Below are positions 58,927-64,000 of a DNA stretch of 64,000 nucleotides, one piece after another. How positions within the stretch are numbered: position 1 is the stretch's first letter; every line of letters starts with the position of its first letter. This stretch comes from JBBIQS01 sp037442205. Lineage in GTDB: Bacteria; Myxococcota; Myxococcia; Myxococcales; UBA5297. The DNA lies in NCBI GenBank assembly GCA_037442205.1, contig JBBIQS010000005.1:1-64000 (forward strand), in the 5' to 3' direction. A program made the translations under genes and the position numbers. Under the pieces are notes generated by a model, which did no database searches, was not told the DNA's origin, and saw nothing but the letters and a program-made list of their open reading frames with translations.

Positions 58927-59600
58927 GAAAGAGCCTCGAAGATGCGCCGGCCGTCCACGCCGCCGAGCACCGCCTCGCTGGCGCGCTCGGGGTGCGGCAT
59001 CATGCCGACCACGTTGCCGCGCTCGCTGCAGATTCCGGCGATGTTGGACACCGCGCCGTTGGGGTTTCCCTCGGGGCTGGCCTCGCCCCGCTCGTCGACG
59101 TAGCGCACGACGATCCGCCCCTCGCCCTCCAGCCGCGCCAGGCCTTCCCGATCGATGAAGTAGGCGCCTTCGGCGTGGGCCACCGGGAGACGGATGAGCT
59201 CGCCGGCCTGGTACTTCCGGGTAAAGAGGGCCTGGGAGCGCTCCACCCGAAGGCGAGCCGGCTCGCAAATGAACTTGAGCGAGCGGTTGCGCATCAGCGC
59301 TCCGGGCAGCAGGCCGACCTCGGTCAGGATCTGGAAGCCGTTGCAGATTCCCAGCACCGGGCCGCCCTTGTTGGCGAAGGCGACCACCTCTTCCATGATC
59401 GGCGACAGCCGGGCGATGGCGCCGCAGCGCAGGTAGTCGCCATACGAGAAACCGCCCGGCAGGATGATCGCGTCCGAGCGCTGCAGGTCCCGGTCCTTGT
59501 GCCAGAGAAACACTGCGTCCTGGCCGAGCACGTGCCTGGCCACGTGGTAGGCGTCGTGGTCGCAGTTGGAGCCGGGGAAGACGACGATTCCGAAGCGCAT
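58923..59600 (-). CDS. purQ: Phosphoribosylformylglycinamidine synthase I (glutaminase)
   Basis: 225 residues. Class I glutamine amidotransferase that supplies ammonia to PurL. Motifs: VVFPGSNCDHDAYHVA, ILPGGFSYGDYLRCGAIA, catalytic Cys in LGICNGFQIL, and the His/Glu pair in MMPHPERAS. 40 bp after purS. The following gene is not purL but the pil_N-like gene. Confidence 0.97.
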   Translation of the reverse strand: MRFGIVVFPGSNCDHDAYHVARHVLGQDAVFLWHKDRDLQRSDAIILPGGFSYGDYLRCGAIARLSPIMEEVVAFANKGGPVLGICNGFQILTEVGLLPGALMRNRSLKFICEPARLRVERSQALFTRKYQAGELIRLPVAHAEGAYFIDREGLARLEGEGRIVVRYVDERGEASPEGNPNGAVSNIAGICSERGNVVGMMPHPERASEAVLGGVDGRRIFEALS

Positions 59601-59640
59601 GGCGCTCCCCTCTGTGCGGCGCTCGGCGGCGCCGACCCGG

Positions 59641-59880
59641 TCAACCGATCTCGATCCGGTAATCTTCGATCACGGTGTTGGCGAGCAGCCGCTTGCACAT
59701 CTCTTCGAGGCGCGCCTTGGCGGCCGCGGGGTCCTTTCCCTCGAGGCGCAGCTCGATGAGCTTGCCCAGCCGCACGTCTTCGACCTCGCCGAACCCCAGC
59801 GCTCCCAGCGACCGGGCCACCGCCTTGCCCTGGGGATCGAGGACACCTCGCTTCAGGGTGACGTAGACGCGCGCGTTCAT
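59641..59880 (-). CDS. purS: Phosphoribosylformylglycinamidine synthase subunit PurS
   Basis: 79 residues, family length. Small ferredoxin-like subunit bridging PurQ and PurL: YVTLKRGVLDPQGKAVARSL, FGEVEDVRLGKLIELRLEG, CKRLLANTVIEDYRIEIG. Start at ATG 59880, where the family N-terminus (MNARVYV) begins; an upstream in-frame start adds 18 unrelated residues. 57 bp after the deacetylase-family gene. Confidence 0.95.
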   Translation of the reverse strand: MNARVYVTLKRGVLDPQGKAVARSLGALGFGEVEDVRLGKLIELRLEGKDPAAAKARLEEMCKRLLANTVIEDYRIEIG

Positions 59881-59937
59881 GGCGGATGGGATAGCAAGCA
59901 GTCCAGAGCGGGTCAACGCGACTCGGCTTGACATCCA

Positions 59938-61752
59938 TCAGGCACGCTCGTCGCTCTGCCCGGGAACGATCTCGTAGCGCACCCGCACCCGCTCGTGCTC
60001 GACCGCCTTGCGGTCAACGCGCCGCCCGGAAATCCAGTGGACCATCTCCGCCGGCTCCCAGGGACATGGCTCGCCGTTGCACCGCACCCGCCCCTCGGAG
60101 AAGGCCACCGTCACCTCGCGCAGCGGCAGCGCGCCCAGGTCGCGCATCATCGCCTCGAAGCGTCCCTGCTGCACCGGATCGACGAACTGGAAGTGGTACC
60201 GGGCAGTGTAGGCCATGTGGTACCAGGCCGGCCGATAGGTCAGCGCCTGCATTCCCATCTTGCGCGCCATGTGCAGCACGAACTCGCCGGCCTCGCGCGC
60301 CAGCCCCAGCCCGGGCATGCTCTGCCCCGGCAGCTGCGGCCGCCGCTCGCTGAATTGGGCCTTGGGATTGCGCAGCTCCAGCCAGTGCATGTAGAGAGCG
60401 TCCGCCGAGTCGATCTTTCGCCGCTCCAGCACCGCCTCCACCAGCACGTGCTCCACCCCGTCGGACTCGCCGATGAGGCGCAGCCGATCACCGGGATTGG
60501 CCGCTGAAGTCTCGACGTGGAAGTTGCGGTAGCCCAGCCGTTGCAGGTGCCCGAGGATTCCCACCTGGTGCAGCGCGAATTCGATGCCCTCGGCGCTGAA
60601 GAAGCCGAGCAACAGCCGGGTCCCGGCGCCTGTCCGCAACAGCGATTCGTCGAGGTCGGCATCGGTCAGGAACGGCTCGCTGCCCAGCTGCTCGGTGCCG
60701 AAGGTCTCCCAGATCTGGGCGTAGCGCGCCTCCAGCGGGTCAAAGTGCCTGGGGATGCGCGCCCGGGTGTGCCGGGTGAGCGCCAGCACCGTCCCGGCGA
60801 GGATCTTCCAGGCATCGCGGTGGTAGCCGCCGCCCGGGACCCACACGCTGGGAACCTCGCCCAGCGCCTCAGCCACCATTAAATCCCGGCGCCGGGCGCC
60901 GTCCAGGGTCAACCCGAGCCGGCCCATCCGGTCGCCGGCCAACACGTCGCCGCCGGCGATGACGAACGCGAGGTCGGGATAGGGCATGCGCGACAGCATT
61001 CCGCTCAGCGCCTCGAGGTAGCGCTCGTCGGGGCAGCCCTCGGGGAGAACTGTCTCGTCGACTTCGGGCGGAAGCTCGACCCAGCGCGAGCCGGACAATG
61101 AGCCGATCCAGGCTCTCGCGTCGCCGCTCAGGCAGGCCGCCGTGCCGTCAGGCGGGTGGGCGTCGAGGTCGATGATCACCGCCTGGCCGGTAAAGCCCTC
61201 GGCCCTGGCCACCGCCAGGGCGATGGCCAGGTCGTTGACCGGGCACATTCCGCCCGCCTTCTCGGGGAAGGCGTGGTGGAAGCCGCCGAGCAGGTTGACC
61301 ACTGGGCCGCGGCGCTTGAGTGCCAGCCGGGCCGCCGCCACCGTGCCGCCCGCCGCCAGCCGCACCGAGCTCAGCGTCTCGTCGACCGGGAGATCGGAGG
61401 GATCGACCGCGTAGACCGAGGCCAGTGTCTCTTTGCGTCCCAGCGCCTCGAGCAGCTGCGGAGTGTGGACCAGCGACAGCTCGGAGTAGACCACTCGGCC
61501 CGGAACCCGCAGCTCCGAGGGGCTTATCACCTCGCGCATCAGCAGGTACCAGGCGACGAAGTCGGCGCGCCGCGGCTCGACTCCCCTCGCCGCTTCGATC
61601 GAGGGGAGCGGCAGCCGATAGTGCGGGTCGTAGAAGACCGGAACCGGATTGCTCCGCAACAGGCGCAGCCGGGCGACGTGGCGGTTGAGGAATCCCCGCC
61701 GCTGCCGCTCGAGCATCGCCACCAGGGCGGTCAGCCACTTCGGTTCCGCCAA
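59938..61752 (-). CDS. Histone deacetylase-family protein with large C-terminal extension
   Basis: 604 residues. The HDAC/acetoin-utilisation domain covers about 35-330: His pair in GGFHHAFPEKAGG, zinc ligands in IIDLDAHPPDG and the Asp of IAGGDVLAGDRMG, catalytic Tyr in PGGGYHRDAWK; all catalytic positions are present. Residues about 345-604 form an extra domain not usual in bacterial HDACs (LLGFFSAEGIEFALHQVGIL, FVLHMARKMGMQALTYRPAW, YTARYHFQFVDPVQQGRFEA). It may deacylate proteins or polyamines. TTG start at 61752 or ATG at 61716; neither has a strong Shine-Dalgarno. It is 25 bp after the MalG-like gene. Confidence 0.9.
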   Translation of the reverse strand: MAEPKWLTALVAMLERQRRGFLNRHVARLRLLRSNPVPVFYDPHYRLPLPSIEAARGVEPRRADFVAWYLLMREVISPSELRVPGRVVYSELSLVHTPQLLEALGRKETLASVYAVDPSDLPVDETLSSVRLAAGGTVAAARLALKRRGPVVNLLGGFHHAFPEKAGGMCPVNDLAIALAVARAEGFTGQAVIIDLDAHPPDGTAACLSGDARAWIGSLSGSRWVELPPEVDETVLPEGCPDERYLEALSGMLSRMPYPDLAFVIAGGDVLAGDRMGRLGLTLDGARRRDLMVAEALGEVPSVWVPGGGYHRDAWKILAGTVLALTRHTRARIPRHFDPLEARYAQIWETFGTEQLGSEPFLTDADLDESLLRTGAGTRLLLGFFSAEGIEFALHQVGILGHLQRLGYRNFHVETSAANPGDRLRLIGESDGVEHVLVEAVLERRKIDSADALYMHWLELRNPKAQFSERRPQLPGQSMPGLGLAREAGEFVLHMARKMGMQALTYRPAWYHMAYTARYHFQFVDPVQQGRFEAMMRDLGALPLREVTVAFSEGRVRCNGEPCPWEPAEMVHWISGRRVDRKAVEHERVRVRYEIVPGQSDERA

Positions 61753-61777
61753 TTCGATTCCCAGGACGCGCGACCTC

Positions 61778-62683
61778 TCAGCCCTTCACGCCGCCTGCGG
61801 TAAGCCCACCGACGATGTAGCGCTGCAGCGCCAGGAAGAGCACCACCACCGGGGTCGAGACCAGCACCGCGCCGGCGGCGAAGTCGCCCCAGCGCACGCT
61901 CTTGGAGCCAATCGCCGAATTGACCACCACCGGCAGCGTGTAGTGGACCTCCGAGTCCATGAACTTGGCCGCCAGGATGTACTCGTTCCAGGCGGTCATG
62001 AAGGAGAAGAGCGCGGTGACGGCGATGGCCGGCGCCGCCAGCGGAATCACGATGGTCCAGAAGATCCGCGAACGGCTGGCGCCGTCGATGGTGGCCGCCT
62101 CCTCCAGCTCCTTGGGGATGGTGTCGAAGTAGCCCTTGAGCATCCAGGTGCTGAACGGGACCGAGGTGGTCGAGTAGACCAGGATCAGCCCCAGCTGCGT
62201 GTCGAGCAGGCCCAGGTAGTTCAAGAGCAGGTAGAGAGGGATCATCATCATCGTCCCCGGGAACATCTGGGTCGCCAGGAAGGCGATGAGCCCGGCGCGT
62301 CGGCCGGGGAAGTTGAAGCGGCTGAAGGCGTAGGCGGCGGTGGCCGACAGGAAGATGCCCAGCAACGCCGAGCCGGCGGAGACGGCGACCGAGTTCCACA
62401 GCTGCCGCCCGAACAGCCAGTGGCCGGCGGCATCGCTGTGTTTCATCAGGCGGATGAAATTCTCCAGCGTCACCTGGGTCGGAATCGGCGAGATCGAGAA
62501 GGCGAAGTCCTGGCCGGGCTCGAAGGCCATCTTCAGCACCCACAGCACCGGCCAGAGCACCGCCACGGTGAAGGCGATCAGCACCGCGTGGCGGGCGGTC
62601 ATCGGAAGCCAGGACAAGCCTGAGCGCTTGTGCGCCAGCGGCGCCGGAGACGAGGGAGCGAGGGCGAGGTCGGGCGAGCTCAT
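61778..62683 (-). CDS. Sugar ABC transporter permease (MalG-like), second system
   Basis: 301 residues. About 30 cytosolic residues, then six membrane helices. FSTWMLKGYFDTIPKELEEA with the EAA loop AATIDGASRSRIFWTIVIPL, close to MalG proper, and the C-terminal GGLTAGGVKG. Overlaps the MalF-like gene by ATGA. Together they form a maltose-type (CUT1) permease distinct from the fused system at 45166-48221. Confidence 0.94.
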   Translation of the reverse strand: MSSPDLALAPSSPAPLAHKRSGLSWLPMTARHAVLIAFTVAVLWPVLWVLKMAFEPGQDFAFSISPIPTQVTLENFIRLMKHSDAAGHWLFGRQLWNSVAVSAGSALLGIFLSATAAYAFSRFNFPGRRAGLIAFLATQMFPGTMMMIPLYLLLNYLGLLDTQLGLILVYSTTSVPFSTWMLKGYFDTIPKELEEAATIDGASRSRIFWTIVIPLAAPAIAVTALFSFMTAWNEYILAAKFMDSEVHYTLPVVVNSAIGSKSVRWGDFAAGAVLVSTPVVVLFLALQRYIVGGLTAGGVKG

Positions 62684-63999
62684 TCGAAGGCCCCCTCGGT
62701 GGCCTTGGTGATGCGGTTGGTGATCAGCGTGTAGCCCAGCAGGATCACGAAGATGATCGTGGCGTAGGCGGCGGCATAGCCGTAGCGGTACTGCTCGAAG
62801 GCGTAGCGGAAGGCCTGAGTCACCAGGATGTCGGTGGCGCCGTCGGGCATGCCGCCCGAGACGAGGTAGATGACGTTGAAGGAGAGGTTGAAGGTCCAGA
62901 TGGTGCCCAGGATGATCGCCGGGATGAGCGCCGGCTTGAGCAGCGGCAGGGTCACGCTGCTGAACTTGCGCCAGCGCCCGGCGCCGTCGACGTCGGCCGC
63001 CTCGTAGAGCTCGCGCGGGATCGACTGCAGCGCCCCCAGCGCGGTGACCATCATGAACGGGAAGCCGAGCCAGACGTTGGTCGCCAGGTTGGCGAAGAAG
63101 GCGCTCACCGGGTGGTCGAACCAGGAGAAGCCCTGCAGCCCGAAGACCCGGTTGATGAGCCCGTACTCGGCGTTGAACATCGCCTTCCAGATCAGCGCGG
63201 TGATGTAGTTGGGGATGGCCCAGGGGATGATCAGCAGCACCCGGTAGACGTTGCGGAAGCGCAGCTTGGGGTCCTGCAGCACCAGCGCCAGCGCCAGCCC
63301 GATGGCCACGTGGAGGGTGACGTTGACCACGGTCCAGAGCGCGGTCATTCCCAGGGTGAAGTAGAAGCTGTGAGCGTCGCCCTGGCTGCGCGCGAGGATG
63401 ATGTCGAGGAAGTTGGTCAGTCCGACGAAGCGCTCGCGGGTCGGAGTGACATCGTAGAATGCCAGCGAGAGCCCGTAGCCGAAGGGCAGGAAGACCAGCA
63501 CCACCACCGAGGCGATGGCCGGGAAGACGTAGGCATAGGCCCCGAGATGCGGCGCCAGCTCACGCCGGTAGACCAGCGCCAGCACCGCCAGCGCCGCGAG
63601 CAGCGCGCCCAACACGTAGCGCCAGGTGTCCGCCTGCCGCACCGGGGCGCCGCCCCGCACCAGGGCCACGCGGCCGTCGGCGGCGCGCAGCGCTGCCGTC
63701 ACCTCGGTCTTGTCCGCATTCCAGGCGAGGGCCGGCCCCGCCTTGGCGTCCGCGAGGTCGGCGAGATTGGCCAAGGCCTGATCGATCTGGCAGCCGCTTT
63801 CCTTGGCGAAGCCGCGCTGCACCGCCGAGCACCAGCGGCCCAGCGGGCCGGGCCCCTGCGACTCCAGCTTGAGCACCATCGCCTCGAAGCGCCCCTCGGG
63901 CAGCAGCCGCTCGGGATCGGCGGCCTGCGCCCGGGCCTTCTCAAGGACCTCCTCGGCGCCCTTGGCAACCACCTCCACCGGCTCGTCGCGGTCGCTCAC
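62680..63999 (-). CDS. Sugar ABC transporter permease (MalF-like), reaches window edge
   Basis: 439 visible residues. The permease core from about residue 150 (AYAYVFPAIASVVVLVFLPF; VYRVLLIIPWAIPNYITALI; EAA loop YEAADVDGAGRWRKFSSVTL) is typical MalF. Residues 1-125 are a polar domain with two Cys (GRWCSAVQ, ESGCQID) before a membrane helix (YVLGALLAALAVLALVYR). A GTG at 63999 could be the start, but the frame is open to the edge, so the N-terminus may continue, for example as a fused binding protein. Incomplete. Confidence 0.9.
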   Translation of the reverse strand: MSDRDEPVEVVAKGAEEVLEKARAQAADPERLLPEGRFEAMVLKLESQGPGPLGRWCSAVQRGFAKESGCQIDQALANLADLADAKAGPALAWNADKTEVTAALRAADGRVALVRGGAPVRQADTWRYVLGALLAALAVLALVYRRELAPHLGAYAYVFPAIASVVVLVFLPFGYGLSLAFYDVTPTRERFVGLTNFLDIILARSQGDAHSFYFTLGMTALWTVVNVTLHVAIGLALALVLQDPKLRFRNVYRVLLIIPWAIPNYITALIWKAMFNAEYGLINRVFGLQGFSWFDHPVSAFFANLATNVWLGFPFMMVTALGALQSIPRELYEAADVDGAGRWRKFSSVTLPLLKPALIPAIILGTIWTFNLSFNVIYLVSGGMPDGATDILVTQAFRYAFEQYRYGYAAAYATIIFVILLGYTLITNRITKATEGAFE

Positions 64000-64000
64000 C

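Overview
The window is very GC-rich, gene-dense bacterial DNA that most resembles a myxobacterium (Myxococcota, formerly Deltaproteobacteria). Supporting marks are a C-terminal Cys-Gly-Cys / hydrophobic / Arg-rich sorting tail of MYXO-CTERM type (gene at 2939), an AgmX/PglI-type zinc-ribbon + GYF + TonB-C-like protein (11950), a FYDLN-acid protein (13931), eukaryotic-like Ser/Thr kinases including a 1956-residue kinase/ATPase/GAF/PAS/histidine-kinase hybrid, and Cys-rich lipoproteins. Species cannot be named from sequence alone. I saw no rRNA, tRNA, IS element or CRISPR array. Nearly all genes look like chromosomal housekeeping or signalling genes.

Layout. 1-6 kb: the end of a multi-PAS histidine kinase, a lipocalin, a secreted glycoside hydrolase, an old-yellow-enzyme reductase and a flavin split-barrel protein. 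6-11 kb: a translation/replication cluster rplY-pth-rpsF-rpsR-rplI, a strong terminator, a small membrane protein and dnaB. 11-21 kb: a receiver/degenerate-GGDEF protein, the AgmX-like protein, FYDLN protein, a candidate 53-residue small protein, and the giant hybrid kinase coupled to a receiver. 21-27 kb: DUF420-ctaB, a UPF0016 transporter, NUDIX-EcsC, an archaeal-type FBP aldolase/phosphatase and a radical SAM/SPASM protein. 27-31 kb: a PAS-only sensor coupled to a GAF histidine kinase, followed by six 41-bp tandem repeats that each carry a palindrome and lie just upstream of a promoter-like sequence for an unknown helical protein.

31-37 kb (minus strand): four genes joined by 4-nt ATGA overlaps form a twice-repeated pair (beta-rich membrane protein + Cys-rich lipoprotein, then paralogues of both), followed by a PEGA-type Ser/Thr kinase. 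This is my best candidate for an undescribed envelope signalling system. 37-45 kb: ssb, hslO, an exported hypothetical, glgC, a LolA-like protein with a coupled lipoprotein, recQ and a periplasmic rhodanese. 45-55 kb: a sugar ABC importer whose binding protein is fused to its first permease, a paralogous lipoprotein, DUF302, a zinc-finger ClpC/ClpE-like unfoldase, and pstS-pstC-pstA with a possible Pho box but no adjacent pstB/phoU.

55-64 kb (all minus strand): a second sugar permease pair, a histone-deacetylase-family protein with a large C-terminal extension, purS-purQ-purL with a pilus/secretin N-domain protein inserted between purQ and purL through 4-nt overlaps, then an unknown helical protein. 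The close spacing suggests one or a few long transcripts.
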